NCBI RefSeq assembly: GCF_918797505.1
Contig: NC_092793.1
Coordinates: 69,683,660 to 69,747,659, forward strand
Origin: Bemisia tabaci
Taxonomy: Eukaryota > Arthropoda > Insecta > Hemiptera > Aleyrodidae
DNA length: 64,000 nucleotides
Direction: 5' to 3'
In this document: in pieces, positions 1 to 12,588 of the stretch
Numbering within the stretch: position 1 is the first letter of the stretch
Layout of the letters: every line of letters starts with the position of its first letter
The notes under the pieces: model-generated
Databases searched by the model: none
What the model saw: the letters and a program-made list of their open reading frames with translations, nothing else
Told to the model about the DNA's origin: nothing
Made by a program: the position numbers and the translations under genes

Positions 1-409
1 ATAATCTGATACTGTCCCGTATTTTAATGATAGAGGATAGAGCGTTTGTTTTTTCGATCTGGCTCTGGTTATGAGTCTTCGATAGTCGTTCCTTCGACAT
101 ATTTTAAACGTAACAGTTGGATAAGCGCAATGCCCAACCGGCCAGGATTCAATTCCGCATGCCCCCGCTCCAATTTCTAGGTGAAAAGGCAAAAGGGCGG
201 TAAGACCGACCGGAGTAAAAATTGTTGCTGTAATCGCGTGGGTCAAATAGCTGCTTTTGCAGCGTCCGCTCCTCAACAGCACTTGCCGGCGTATGACGGC
301 TGGACGTTGGTTCTGGAAAGTTACGACACGGAGGAAAAGAGCACGGGGTTGTTGGAATGTATAGACGTTTCAAATTAATGTGGTATAGCACCCCGATAAA
401 TTAGGCTAC

Positions 410-527
410 TAACCCAAATTTTGCTGTACTAATTTACCCCCGACCTGAGTTGTGTTGCTACCACAACTGATTGGAAATGTTCATATCCTCCAACGAAAGG
501 TAGTGCCACAATTTTAGGGGGTAACCG
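410..527 (+). repeat. Family M repeat fragment
   Basis: Contains AGTGCCACAATTTTAGG and related motifs, and matches 29603-29703 in inverted orientation. Short and diverged; no coding potential. Confidence 0.5.
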
Positions 528-1989
528 GTAACCCCTAACACTTCATTCCTTGAATGCACTAATCCTCTACTTCGAAATCATCAGAGATGCACGTAGAGCG
601 TGTAATGCAAAAGTATTTGTCAGCGAATGAAAGTACGAAGTGAGCTGCGGAGGAAACTGCAGCATACTCAATAATTCAAGACATGACGTCATCCATCATG
701 TTATTGCACGAGAGTTATTTAAGTTATAATATTAGTGGTAAGGAAGGTGCGATGTTGGGCATGTTTGCTGAACTTCAAAAAGCTCAACCATCAAAGTACG
801 ATTTTGATAAAATCAGCTCACCCGTTGTCTTGTCTATATCGTTATAAGTAGTTGGTCCTTATCTAATTCACAACTGTATAAGATAATTAGAAATTAATTA
901 TTGCTTTGTCACCCACCGCAAGGGCTGATTATTAGTGTCCTTCAAGTGAAAAGTGAGTACCTTTGGCGTTGTTCAGGTGCGTGAGAATGTAACTGATTAT
1001 AAGAAAATGCTTGCTCGTTAGCGGAGTATGTATATTCTTACAGCGTGGGTAAGACAAGAAGCTGGTAACATCTTGAGGAATGAGTGTAGGACCAGGAGCA
1101 GGGGGTATTTGCATGCACGTCTGAATGAAGATGGATGAGAGATGAGCACTAGGTCGCTTTGAACGCGCGGAAGATCGGTCATATTCTTTCCGCGGGAACC
1201 CGGTCATTACTCACCTGTCATGAAAACTAAGCAACTGTACTGAAATGTTTGTTTGGCCGCTTCAAGCTTTGTACGTTGTTTCAAATTCAGTTTACATGGA
1301 AATTAAAAAAATCTGGTAAGTCATGCACTAGAATTTCGTTCCCTATCTTACCTCTTCGGCCACCACCCTCGCAAAGTTCAAGAAGTAGCATTAAAAATCA
1401 AAGGTCAAGAAATCAAAATTTGTTTAAGTAGGAGGGTGGTCAGAATTCAAAATATATATTCAGAATTTCCTCGAAATTTGCGCTTCGCCAATTTGACCAA
1501 GGACTTTTTGATCAAATTTGACGATCTTCCGAACTAAATGGGGGCGTATTTCGGTATTTTTCCCCGGAATTTTTCTCGGGACTTTGGCAAATCGGAATAT
1601 GTTTCCGGAAATCGGAATTCTTTCGGAAAATTTTGATAAAATAAAATGGCAGCATTGCGAGATATAAACAATGCTATGATCAAAGTGGGAAGCGACGGAT
1701 CTCATTTTGCGACGCTGCGGAAGCAGACTATCCTTGACACACTCAACGCAATTTATTTAAAACTATCTCAATTTTTCTTCTCCTTCGGCAGAATATTCTG
1801 TATATATTTTAAGCAATAAAATGACCTTCTTTCTTATATAAAAAATTGAAAAAAATGAGTAAACAAAAAGCTGGAAAATGTTCACAATCCTTCAATCTCA
1901 AGATTGCAGGCTCGCGGTGTGAACACCAATAGGCAATGATGATATCCTAACCCTAGATTAAATCCTTAACCGTGGTAATAACGAATTTT
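528..1989. other. Non-coding, nothing recognised
   Basis: AT-rich sequence with short open frames only. No repeat family, RNA gene or convincing exon was recognised. Confidence 0.5.
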
Positions 1990-2395
1990 ATGAATAAATT
2001 CAACCTTTCCGCTCATGGAAGAAAGAATAATTTACTCGGGTTGAATTGCACGCCAAACGTCACTACGTCAGTCTCAGTAATATGAAAATATGGCAACGTC
2101 AATCTTGACGCTAAGCTTAAGCTGTACACACTTTGAACAACACAGTGTGGGGGAAGAAGCAATGTTCCATTGAGTAGTCTGCTAAAGCTTTTGTAGTGCG
2201 CAATTTGACTCGCGTAGGGTTTTGTTTTACTTGTCACCGGGCAATCCAGTTCCCAAAACTAATGGACAATAAAAACGTTAATATCTTAGCTAGAAGTTGA
2301 TTTCAGTAGTTTTCGTTGCGCGAATCGTGTTCTGCATGAAATTTTGTTGAAGAATCGTGTATCAGAGTGCTTAACTTCGTAACTTGTTTATTGAT
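1990..2395 (-). mobile_element. Family C element, diverged copy
   Basis: Shares with 13455-13999 and 63100-63470 the sequence around GCGCAATTTGACTCGC, TTGCGCGAATCGTG and the terminal ATCAGAGTGCTTAAC followed by a CTTGT-ATTGATCCA end. Boundaries are approximate. Non-coding. Confidence 0.6.
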
Positions 2396-2519
2396 CCATT
2401 CAATCTAAAAAAGCGAACACACAAAACTTTCCTAACTTTTCTCAGAGAAAATATTTTATTAGGAGAAACGAGGCAACGTTGGACTGCTCATACGGCGTCA
2501 AAACACAAGTCAAATAGTC

Positions 2520-2720
2520 GCGCCGAACACGGTGCGGTCGGTTTCAAACTCATATCAGCGCCTGCAAGACTGTAGGAATACCTCACGAATTGCGCCAAAA
2601 AGTGCGGCCGGCGTCAAACGCACGTTAGCGCCTACAAGACTGCCTGAATACTTCTCGTATTGCACAAAACGCAATGCGAGATATTTGATTTCATTTGAGG
2701 CAGGCGCAGTAAGATAACTA
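2520..2720 (+). repeat. Family R motif, two tandem ~73-bp units
   Basis: Two units with the pattern GTCAAAC...AGCGCCT-CAAGACTG...GAATAC-TC-CG-ATTGC. Related units occur near 28020-28220, 44600-44720 and 46340-46370, and weakly in 60790-61455. Confidence 0.5.
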
Positions 2721-4589
2721 TTCGACCGTGGATGTAGGCATATTGCCGCTTGCCGGATGGAAGGCGCGTCACATTGCAAAAGATGACTCCACTGCGTTCC
2801 CTTCCCTGGCTCGCGCGACACTAAAGCCACCGTTAAAACTAGGATTACGTGTCATCATCTATTTTGTTACATAAAAAGAAAATAGAGTTTAAGAAAAGTT
2901 CACGTCGAAATTTTGTTCGTGGGAAAAACTGTGTGTAGCTTTTCAAAAAGGGTGTACAAAAATAAAACAAAAAAATTGGTACACGACGTTGCAATCAGAG
3001 ACAAACATGCTTTCTTTCGCATGCACTCGTCCGCTTTTGACCATTCATCTCTTAAATAACTTTAACGTGGTTGTTCTACTATTTTTTACGTGTAGCTTTC
3101 CTCGGTTGTTGGCGGCCGCATAGCAGTGGCGGCCACAGGCCTCTACTATTATCTAAAACGATACTTATCTGCAATTTGAAAATGACATGGCTCAGTTGTT
3201 GCAAGTATACAAATATATAACAATTACGGTATTCATTCAAAATACTCGGAGGTGTCAAACAAGAAGTAAACAAGTTTACCTGATCAAAAGAAACTCTTTT
3301 AGAAATAGAACTGTTCAAACGACGAATTTGAGAGTAATACCCATGTAATCAGAACTTGGTTCAGATTTGAATTTCCTGCGAAAATGCGTACCATTGTATA
3401 GATTTAAATTTTTCGAGCTAATATGCACTTAGAATTTCAGAAAATTCAAGAAAAAACTACAGACGCCACTTTTTGTGCTAAAACTGACAGCCGCAAACTA
3501 CACAAATCACGAAAAAAAGAATTAAATGAAAATTAAATTCATCATGGAACTTCAAGACCACGCACAGTGGAGTTCATACAGGACCATTCCTCATTGTCAA
3601 GTTAAAAATCTCGTAACAAAGAAACCTTCATCAGTAACCAGTACAAACTTTTTTTAATTCCATGACAAACACACTTCCCCATCTTCAAGGCCAGTGATGA
3701 TTTCCAATTAGAATGTTGAATCCGTTACAAGAATACCCATGCACATATTATAAAGTCTGGCTCTCCTGTGGTACATGAGGTAGGAGTGAAAGGAGGTGAT
3801 GAGTCAACAAAACTAGACCGGAACCCTTCAACCTAAATGGAAAGTCATCGAGAGTATAGCATTCGTCCTCGCCGTGAAGTTAAACATCACTTGTCGCTGC
3901 GGAAATATGCCACAGATACACAAAATGTACGTGCGCAGCTTATCTACAGAAAGAATTCAAAAAAGAGAAAGAAGCAATCTCACAAGTTTTGTTGTAAAAT
4001 TAATTCCTACATTACATTGATGGTGAAACTAAATGAACTCTTACTTCTCAATTTCTACGCGGTATGATTCAAGGCCTCCGTTTCCTCCATTATTTAGGAA
4101 TGAAAATGACTGTCAACTTTGCATGAATATTTTTATCCCTATTATTAGGTACCGCAGGTGAAGTTTCGTGCAAAATGTCGCGAGTTCTAAATGGTTGGTT
4201 TTCCTATACAGTCAAATGAATGGTGACAGAAGTGTTTTAAGGTTTTAAACATTCATGGGTGTTTTATTTCTAAATTCACAGACGGGTATAAGACAAATAA
4301 TGGCAGGGTATAAAAGAATAAACGGAATACAATCACTGGATTGCACTATACAATAAGACACTTCTAGCTTTAGAATGCTGCTGAAACTGTGCAGCCTCTA
4401 TCATTTTTTATGTCTGCAAAAGAGAGATTAATTTTGTACGATTTTTGACCAGGAGAGAAGTAAAACTGCGAAAAGTTCAAATGGACTCACGGCTGAAGCA
4501 CTGAAAAATTGGGAAATATCCGGGTCTTCGGAGGTTCAGATTAGGCCCGAACAACGTATGTGCTATTTATGTAACCACGCTCACGAAGT
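2721..4589. other. Non-coding, nothing firm
   Basis: AT-rich. Around 4340-4410 there is weak similarity to the family J terminus (GGATTGCACTATACA, CTGTGCAGCCTC), probably an old fragment. No gene seen. Confidence 0.45.
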
Positions 4590-6715
4590 GGTGCCGCTAC
4601 TTATTTTCCTTCTCCTCCTCCCTCTTCATCTTTTGGTATCTCTTCTCCTCCTCTCCTTCTAATTTCTTGTTATTCTTTTTTTTGCTTATTCCGTACTCCG
4701 CTTTTTCTTCTTTTCTTCCTTCTTCTCATTTCTCTTCTTCCTACTCTTCTCTATCTTCGTTTCCGCATTTTTCCTCCTCGTTTTTCTTCTCGTCTTTTGT
4801 ATCTTTCTCTTCTTCTTCTTCTTTTTCTTCGTGTTCTCCCTCTTCCGTTTCTCTTTTTTCACATTATCTTCTCCTTTTTGTGCCTCCTGTTCTTGCTCCT
4901 CCTCTCCCATTTGGATGTAGATAGATCTTTTTATGGACGAGCCAAAAAAATAGTCGTTCTAACCTTATGGGAAAATAAATTCCATTCGAACGGTCGATAG
5001 GAAGAGCTGCGGATGGAACTTTTAATGACCGGAATATAAGCGATGAGATTGTTTCTTTCTTCCTCTCCTTTTTCCCTTCTTTACTTCCTTTCCTCTCCTT
5101 TCTTTCTTTCCCCTTCTTCTATAGCTTCGTTTCCTTATTTTTCCTTCTATTTTTTCCTCTCCTCTTTTTTCTCTCCTTCTTCTTTTTGTCCATCCTCTAC
5201 TGTTTCACTTTTTTACATTCTCTACTTCTCTTCCTGCTTCGTGTTCTTCCCCTTCCTCTTCCATATTGATGTTCCCTATGCAGATATGTCTTTGAGCCAA
5301 AAAAAAGTCGTCTCCAACTTATTGGAAAATGTAATTAATGGAGAATTTGCACACACACGCAATTTTATTGCTTCATCCGAGAGTGCCTAATGAGCTGAGT
5401 CCGCAGCATTTTTCATAATTTTTTTCTGACTTTGGAAATCGGAGGAAAATAGATTTAAAGGTGAGAAAATTTGCCGCCTTACGACGTCATCTGGCGGCAT
5501 TTTCCATGTAAACACATGTATTTAGTAGATTAGGTTATTTTGTTATAGTTCCCCCGATAATTGTTCAATTTAGAAACCGAGGATATCCTCGTACTGAGTT
5601 TTCTTAGTAGTATCACTTTAAAGGTGGGATTCACAAAATTTCAGACACCTGCAAATTCTCCATTGGAGTTGTGGATAGGGTAAGCTGCGGATGGAAATTC
5701 GAGTGAGCGGAATATGAGCGATGAGATTGTTTCTTTCTTCTTCTCTTTTTCTTCTTCTTTACTTCCTTCCTCTCCTTTCTTTCTTTCCTCTTCTATAGCT
5801 TCCTTCCCTTATTTTCCCTTCTATTTTTTCCTCTCTTCTTTTTTTCGCTCCTTCTTCTTCTTTTTGTTCATCCTCTTCAATTTCACTGTTTTACATTCTC
5901 TACTACTTTTTCTTTACCTGTTCTTCCCCTTCCTCTTCCATATTGTAGATAGGTCTTTAAGCCGAAAAGAAGTCGTATCTAAAATTTTGGAAAATGTAAT
6001 TCATTGGAGTTGTGGACAGGGTAAGCTGCGGATGGAAATTCGAGTGAGCGGAATATATGAGCGATGAGATTGTTTCTCTCTTCCTTCCTCTCCTTTATTT
6101 CTTTCTTCTTCTTCTATAGCTTCGTTTCCTTATTTTTTCTTCTATATTTCTCTCTTCTTCTTCTGCTTCTTCTTTTTGTTCATCCTATACTGTCTCACAT
6201 TTTTACATTCTCCACTACTTTTTCAATTACCTGCTCTTCCCCTTAATCTTCCATATTGAAGTTTCCTATGCAGATAGGTCTTTGAGCCAAAAAAAAGTCG
6301 TATACTGGTAAATGTAATTCGTTGGAGTTGTGGACAGGGTAAGCTGCGGATGGAAATTCGAGTGAGCGGAATATATGCGAGCGATGAGATTGTTTCTCTC
6401 TTCCTTCCTCTCCTTTCTTTCTTTCTTCATCTTCTATAGCTTCGTTTCCTTATTTTTTCTTCTATATTTCTCTCTTCTTCTTCTGCTTCTTCTTTTTGTT
6501 CATCCTATACTGTCTCACTTTTTTACATTCTCCACTACTTTTTCAAGTACCTGTTCTTCCCCTTAATCTTCCATATTGAAGTTTCCTATGCAGATAGGTC
6601 TTTGAGCCAAAAAAAGTCGTATATTGGTAAATGTAATTCGTTGGAGTTGTGGACAGGGTAAGCTGCGGATGGAAATTCGAGTGAGCGGAATACGAGCGAT
6701 GAGATAGTTTCTCGG
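4590..6715 (+). repeat. TC-rich satellite array, period ~315-350 bp, about five units
   Basis: Units begin with GCGATGAGATTGTTTCT (5041, 5708, 6061, 6381, 6691) after a degenerate first unit. Each is ~200 bases of polypyrimidine sequence (TTC, TCC, CTT) followed by a unique ~110-base part with GTAAGCTGCGGATGGAA and GAGTGAGCGGAATA. Unit length is ~350, ~320 and ~314 bases in the better copies. The second unit is longer because a 322-base family L element is inserted at 5340. Open frames here are phenylalanine/serine-rich products of the pyrimidine strand bias and not genes. Confidence 0.85.
5340..5661. mobile_element. Family L element inserted in the satellite
   Basis: It has terminal inverted repeats GGAGAATTTGC / GCAAATTCTCC and a palindromic core around ACGTCATCTGGCGGC. 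The neighbouring satellite units give the empty site (AATTCATTGGAGTTG), so the insert is flanked by AT on each side: either a 2-bp AT duplication or insertion between A and T without duplication. It is clearly homologous to 43064-43383. There is no coding capacity. Confidence 0.85.
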
Positions 6716-6749
6716 TGAATGGTGCGCGAGGGTTGAAAGAATGGCTAGA

Positions 6750-7182
6750 AGTTGATATGGACAGAGATGGAACCTGCGCTGTGGTCGGGTACCGTTAGCC
6801 GTTGCGAGTCCGACCTGGGTCCCGGGCCCGGGTTCCCGACTCGGGAGCAGGCGGCCGCCGTCTCCGTCCTCCTGGACCTTCGAGCAGCTCCGGCGTCGCC
6901 GTCAGTCCAAGTGAGCCGGTCCGACGACCAAGTTGAACCCCGAGTCCCGAGTGCCTTTGCGTCCAGTTCGCCCGTTCGCGAGTCCAGTTCCGAGTTCTCT
7001 AACACTTGTCACCGACCGCTTCCCGACGCGAGTTTCCTTTCCGCGCGCAGTTCCGTCCTTCGTTCGCCGAACCTTATCATGAACACCTAGTTTGTGCCGT
7101 CCAGGATACGTCCACTCGTTTCGTGTTTTCCTGTTTATTTTTTTCATCCTCAAGTTTTTTTTTAGTTTTTTCTCCTAGCAAC
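6750..7182 (+). promoter_or_regulatory. CpG-rich block with splice-donor end: candidate promoter and 5' UTR exon
   Basis: About 350 bases (6770-7080) are strikingly GC- and CpG-rich against an AT-rich background, then turn T-rich and reach AC|gtaagt at 7183. In insects such blocks often mark promoters with non-coding first exons of genes with long introns. No long open frame with recognisable protein is present. The block begins directly after the TC-rich satellite array. The target gene, if any, is not identifiable here; the serpin gene lies 46 kb downstream on the same strand, but nothing in the sequence links them. Confidence 0.3.
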
Positions 7183-7760
7183 GTAAGTTTTTCATTTTTC
7201 TTTTCGTTCTGTGTAGATACTGCCAAATTTTCCGGGATTTTTTCTTTTCTTATCTTACTATGTTAAAAAAAAGCTGAGGCCTTTTGTGTGTGCACGTTCG
7301 TGTCAATTTGCATTCTCATTGATACTTTCGTTTACCAATCAGAGAACGTCATTAAAAATCCACGGGAAATTTAAGTTTAATCTTATATATCATATCCATA
7401 TATCATTCGATACTAAACAGGGTAGACACGGATAAGCATGGGATGTATTGATATTAACCGGGATACAAGGGAGGAATTTTAAGGATTTTTTCTTTTTTTA
7501 ATAAACATTCAAATAATCAAAAATCCGATAAACTTCATTTTGCATTTAGGAATTACAATCTTTAGCTCAGTTTAATCGACGCATGTACCCCCCTAGTTTC
7601 CCCATTGCCATGTGTGTTCTTACAAATGAGCCGGAAATTTTAGTTCCTAATTGTAAATTGTTGTCCAGATAGTCCGTGTACAGACTCTGAAGGCTGTTTT
7701 CGTGGTCGTTCCTAAATTCCTTACTTGGCTCCTTTCTTTAGGGGTCTCATGTGATTTACA

Positions 7761-8132
7761 TGTGACTAGGGGAGGTTTGAAGAAACCTTCCATTCAGCAT
7801 TATGAAAGATAATATTTTTCCGAACTTGAGTTCAAATCAGGAGCACAACTTTAGTAAAAGATCCTTACAAGGCGCTAAAATGATTCGCCACTGCAAAAAA
7901 TATCAAATTTGGAGGGAAATAATCATAAATTCCACAAACTTTAAGGTAAGGTCAACCTACCTCACAGTTTATTTTAATCATAAAATTTATTCTCTCAAAT
8001 TTTGTACTTTTTTATTGGCAAATCATTTTATTCCTTTGGGAGAATCTATTCCTAAACTTATGATATTGAATTTTACTCCAAGCTCGGAAAAATATTACTT
8101 TTTATAATGCCCTCAAACCTCGCCTAGACACA
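7761..8132. mobile_element. Probable MITE with ~22-bp terminal inverted repeats
   Basis: The left end TGTGACTAGGGGAGGTTTG pairs with the right end CAAACCTCGCCTAGACACA (19 of 22 positions over the full arm). The interior is AT-rich; the ~100-codon open frame inside is low-complexity and not gene-like. Confidence 0.5.
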
Positions 8133-8767
8133 ATGTAAGCCATTAGAAACCTTCTTGGGAAATGGGGGAAGGAACGATAAAGGATACGACCTTAAACATA
8201 ACATAAGTAACCCAAAATACATGAAATCCTGGTTGATATATTCCATCAACTCGCAAAGATCAAAATTATTAAAATATTAAGGTAGTGAAAAAAAATGTTT
8301 CTTGCTAAATGCGACTGTAATAGGACAATCCATTTGTTTTCATCTTTCACTCTATGCAATCGCAACAAAAAAGTTGGTATAAGTTGATCAAATTCCGAGG
8401 AAGAGTGGGTTTTGGAAAAATTATTCGAACTTCAGAGCTCTCCTCGCTATGTATACGCCCTCTGTGTCTTGTGATATTTAGTGGTCCACTAATTATGGGA
8501 GGATGTAGTGGTCAACTTTGTCGGATTGTTTTGTCGCGCTTTATAGAAGCAGCGAAATTCACCAGCAACGTTTCGACTCATTTTGAAAAGTGTCAAACGA
8601 ACAAAATAGTGGCGTTCTAACCTCTATGATTGCACGGATATTTGTAATAGATGATAAATTATAAAAAATTAAAAACAAGTAAAAATTGAGAGAACAGAAC
8701 TTAACTGGGAAAAGCTATTTAATGTCTTTTGTAGCATAAATATGGAGGGGAAATGTAAACATCAAAT

Positions 8768-8889
8768 GGACGTATTTCTGCCAAACGGAACTATCTGCAT
8801 TATGACGTGAGCCCTGTTATGCATATATTCTTATGGGTTTCAGGGCTCATGTCCTAATGCACATAGTTCCGTTCGGCAGAAATACGTCA
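8768..8889. mobile_element. Family A MITE, 122-bp class, with AAAT target duplication
   Basis: Ends GGACGTATTTCTGCC / GGCAGAAATACGTCA, with inner palindromic GAGCCCTG / CAGGGCTC. It is flanked by AAAT at 8764-8767 and 8890-8893. The paralogous segment at 9600-9700 is an empty site with a single AAAT (9628-9631), proving the insertion boundaries and 4-bp duplication. Confidence 0.9.
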
Positions 8890-9204
8890 AAATAACGGTC
8901 ATTTTTCTTAAACGTGCGTTTAAGTCTCTGAAGGCGGTATTGTGTTCGTCAGTTTAAGGCATAGAGATTGCATCGGCATATGCATTGATAAGCTTAAGCT
9001 GAAATGTTAGCCCTTAATTTTGATTTCTTTTTTCAGTAAAACAAAAAAGAAGAGCTAGACGTGATTGCTTTTCCATTTGTGATTGATTTTCATCAAGAAA
9101 ATTAAAAGAACAGCTTTTACGAACACATGAAAAAAAGGGTATTAAAAGTAAATAGCAGTTTAGATATTTCAACTATCATGTGTAAGATGAGTCCTGTCTG
9201 AAAG

Positions 9205-9275
9205 AACCCGAACGAACGCACTAAAGAAAAACGCCGTATGTTCGGCAGTTGCCACATTTCTCCTCTCGAATACTC
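9205..9275 (+). mobile_element. Family G fragment
   Basis: Contains AAAGAAAAACGCCGTATG and CAGTTGCCACATTTC, matching the left terminus of the complete family G copies at 12330 and 30988. The other end is not found. Confidence 0.5.
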
Positions 9276-9709
9276 CGGAGCATTTAATTTTCTTTTCCTT
9301 TTTCGTTTTTTTTCTTTTCTTCGCTGGACTGAATCTCATACAAAAGTGCCTAAATATTTGTAAAACAAATTATCATAACTTCTATTAAGAGTACATATCT
9401 TATCAGAAGAAATTTGGCAACAGTTTTCAAAGCCAAATACCAAGTTCAATCATCGACTACCTATCCGAAGTCCATCCTTAAGGATACCCAAAACAAACAA
9501 ATATAAAGAATAAATAAAAAACAAGTTAAAATTGAGAGACGGGAAATCTCTAAATGAAAAATGTATTTTAGGTCAACCTATTTAACTTTTTGAGTGGCAT
9601 GAATATTGAAGGAGAAATGTAAACATCAAATGACAGTCATTTTTCTTAAACGTGCGTTTAAGTCTCTGAAGGCGGTATTGTGTTCGTCAGTTGAAGGCAT
9701 TGTAATTTC

Positions 9710-11750
9710 GAAGGCGTCCGTCCCCTCAAAGGATTTGGTTTTCAGTTAGGTGGACACGAGGGTCCCCTCACGAAAAAATGTCATCAGTTACCAAACCATG
9801 CAAAACGTTCGACAGCAAAACACGAATACCTAATTGTATTTTTGTTGTGCAACGTACGTCAGGTGAAGCTAACCTAAGAAATATAACAAAACTAATTCGA
9901 GGTCAGCAACAACGCATCGTTGTATCATCGGTATTTTAGATTTAAAATTTTTGATGGAATAAATCGTGTTTGAAAAAAAATGCTTTAAAGTTTTAAAAAG
10001 GATGGCTGAGGTTGATTGAGCTTATTCAGATAGATAATTAACTCTATTTCTCTAAAAAAAAATGCGTTTGTTCTCTTTTGCTGGATGCGATTCAATTAAC
10101 GGAAACCTAGAAATAAATGTCCTTTTTTTGTGCCAGGCTGAGATTAGCCAGAGAAAACTTTTGAATTTTTCCCTCGTGACGTGTTCGGGAAGATTTTTCA
10201 TTAATTTGTCAATGATTTTTTATCAGAGTAGGAAAAGGTATAAAAGAAAATATAACTTTTTACACCCACTACTAGATTAGGTTAGGTTCGTGATTTTTCT
10301 TTAATGGTGAAGGTATGTTGAATAAGCTAGTATATGTGAGAAGAATCATTCTTCTATCAAGTGTTGGATTACCTTATAAACTCATAAGCTCGTCCCTGCC
10401 ACGTCACTTCGCTTTCACTCTAAACTCGCCATATCTTTAAAACTTCATTCCTTCTATTCTCCTTCTTTTTCATCTTTGTCAAAGTAAAAATTTGACCAAA
10501 ACCTTTTTCTTTAGGCAAGTTTTCCCAATAGGGATGCATGTGATTTCATGAGAATAAGACCTCCGTTTCAAGAAAAAGAAAAAACTGCAGGAACACCGAA
10601 TGTATGACCGCGACAGTCCCAAAAACAAGTCGTTTTACTTCAGTTAGTGCTGCATTTTGAATTGATATAGTATTAAAAACTTTGTATGTAGCATTAGCTG
10701 ACATCGATTACAATATTACAGTGCACCCATCGTCTTATCCCTCATGTTGTACATAGAAATAACCTAAATGTAGAATTTTGCGACCTAGAGATTTTTTAAT
10801 AATTCTAAGGTGATATGAGGTTTGGATTGATAGATTTCTGTTTTTTTATGAAACCTGACGAGATTCAAGAAGGAATATTTGTATCCACAGAACTTTGCAA
10901 GCCATAAAAAGAAGAAATTGCTTTAGTCCGTCTGGTGAGTAGTAAAGACTTCGATGCCAAGAGCCAGAAAAAATACAGGCCGTGCGCGCATTTTCCGGAA
11001 TTCCAAACGCATCTCATTAAAAAAACTTGTAAATGATGTTTGGACACTGAGGAACTAGGAATTTCCTCTGTAATTAAAAGCAACTAATTCAGGCTGGAAT
11101 CACTAAAACTTGGACCAAGGCGGCGGCGGTTAATTCGAATTGTAGCAGCAATGCCACGTAGTATTGATAAATAGCTAGCTTTTCCGTAAGACGTCCTCTT
11201 AATATGACATGGAGAAGTGCCAGATCGTGAGTGTGCGCACGAGGACTTGCTCCAGCTACTTCATTTAAGAGGAGGTTATTGCCTCGATTGATGTTCAATT
11301 TCCTCGAGCTCCGACTAACCCAGGCTTTCACTGAAAAAGTGAGCAGATGAATCAAGTTTATGGGGTTAGGCTTGAAATAAACTTGTTGCAAATTAACTTT
11401 TTTCAGCCTCTCACTTATAGGAAGAGGAAAACTTTCGTGTTCTTATGTACAATTCCGTTTTGACTTCACTTTCGAGTTTAAGCAATGCATTTTTCCGTTT
11501 AAATTGGAATTATATTTAGTTTTTCTTTCTTCAGCCTCGGACAGAATCTAAAAAAGTCCACCAGACAATTAATTTCTACTTAACCTAGGACCTAATGAAG
11601 ACCTTACCTAGTGTACCTAGGTCTCGAGATATTTATCATGTAATCACTCACTCTAAATTAATTTTACAGTAAATTGCTCTTTGGGGGTGTAACTGAAAAA
11701 TTCTGGTTACAGAATTAAAGTTTAAACGCGATTATACACGTGCCGGAAGT
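9710..11750. other. Non-coding, nothing firm
   Basis: AT-rich. Two adjacent minus-strand open frames (11391-11089 and 11083-10865) are moderately balanced in composition, but I recognise no domain and see no splice pattern joining them. Two TTAGG units at 10275-10285 are too short to be telomeric. Confidence 0.4.
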
Positions 11751-11831
11751 AGGATGAACCTCCAGGAGGAGGAGAGATTGGAGCACGGATACTGGTGCAT
11801 GATCCAAGCCCATATTGCCTGGTTATATTGT

Positions 11832-12095
11832 AAATCGACGGTGTTTAAGTCCGCAACCATGTATCTTGGTTTGCGACGTCGCAGACTCTCTGTCATACTT
11901 TATTTTTTGAACGAAAAACTACTCAACGGCAAATCTGTATACCTGCCGTGATTTTTCTTCTCTGCGAAGAAAATTCTGCTAAAACGTCATGGAATGATGT
12001 CAATTTGTTCTTCTTTAAAACAATAATATAGAGGCGGAGATTTTCAAACACCGGAAACGAGATACACGGTTACTGATTTACGTCGTCGAAATGTT
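11832..12095 (+). mobile_element. Family F element, diverged copy
   Basis: Contains TCGACGGTG, TATCTTGGTTTGCGACGTCG and, at the right, GAAACGAGATACACGG with ACGTCGTCGAAATG. These match the termini of the intact copies at 26419-26683 and 52468-52731. Confidence 0.6.
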
Positions 12096-12329
12096 GCTTA
12101 TGCCTCTCGAAGTCCCAAGTGCTTATCAAACTTGAAAGCGTCAATTCCCAGAGTTAAATTCACAAAAGTAAGTTAATTACTCTTTGTTAAACTGAATCCA
12201 ATGTCCTACTCAGAAAAATTACAAATTTTCACTTATCTGAAGTTTCTCTGGACAATGTGAGCTCTAATCACTCGTATTAATAGGTGAATTAATGAGGACT
12301 GCGAGAGGAATCCTCGAGGAAGGGAAACT

Positions 12330-12588
12330 ATTCTGCCGTGCTACGGAAGAACGCCGTATGAACATTCGAAGGTTGCCAAATTTCCTTCGACAAACTGTTT
12401 ATTTTTAAGGAAAGTTACGAATATATTTCCTTTCAATTTTCAGAATCTTTAGGTAAAATTGTGAACTGAATTATCTGAAAAATTGGGAGGAAAATCTTCA
12501 TAAATTTACAAGGAAATTCGCGTTTTATGAAAGGAAATTTGGCGACGCCTGAAGGCTCATACGGCGTTTTTTCTTAGCATGGCAGTAT
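12330..12588. mobile_element. Family G MITE
   Basis: The left end ATTCTGCCGTGCTACGG with ACGCCGTATGAAC is inversely repeated at the right as GCTCATACGGCGTTTTTT and AGCATGGCAGTAT. About 259 bases, AT-rich interior, non-coding. Confidence 0.75.

Larger units (their letters stand above)
8640..9700 (+). repeat. Local duplication pair (8660-8960 and 9510-9700)
   Basis: The sequence around 8690-8767 plus 8894-8960 (AATGTAAACATCAAAT, then GTGCGTTTAAGTCTCTG and GGCGGTATTGTGTTCGTCAG) recurs at 9590-9700 without the MITE. The longer right part (8894-9128) also recurs at 47994-48228. Confidence 0.75.

Noticed and set aside
181..378. Short open frame after an acceptor-like site, possible terminal exon
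   Set aside because: 65 codons, no poly(A) signal nearby, no recognised domain; indistinguishable from chance.
4667..6566. Phe/Ser-rich open frames
   Set aside because: They follow the polypyrimidine tracts of the satellite units and change frame between units, so they are not proteins.
10275..10285. TTAGG telomere-like repeat
   Set aside because: Only two units, which is expected by chance.
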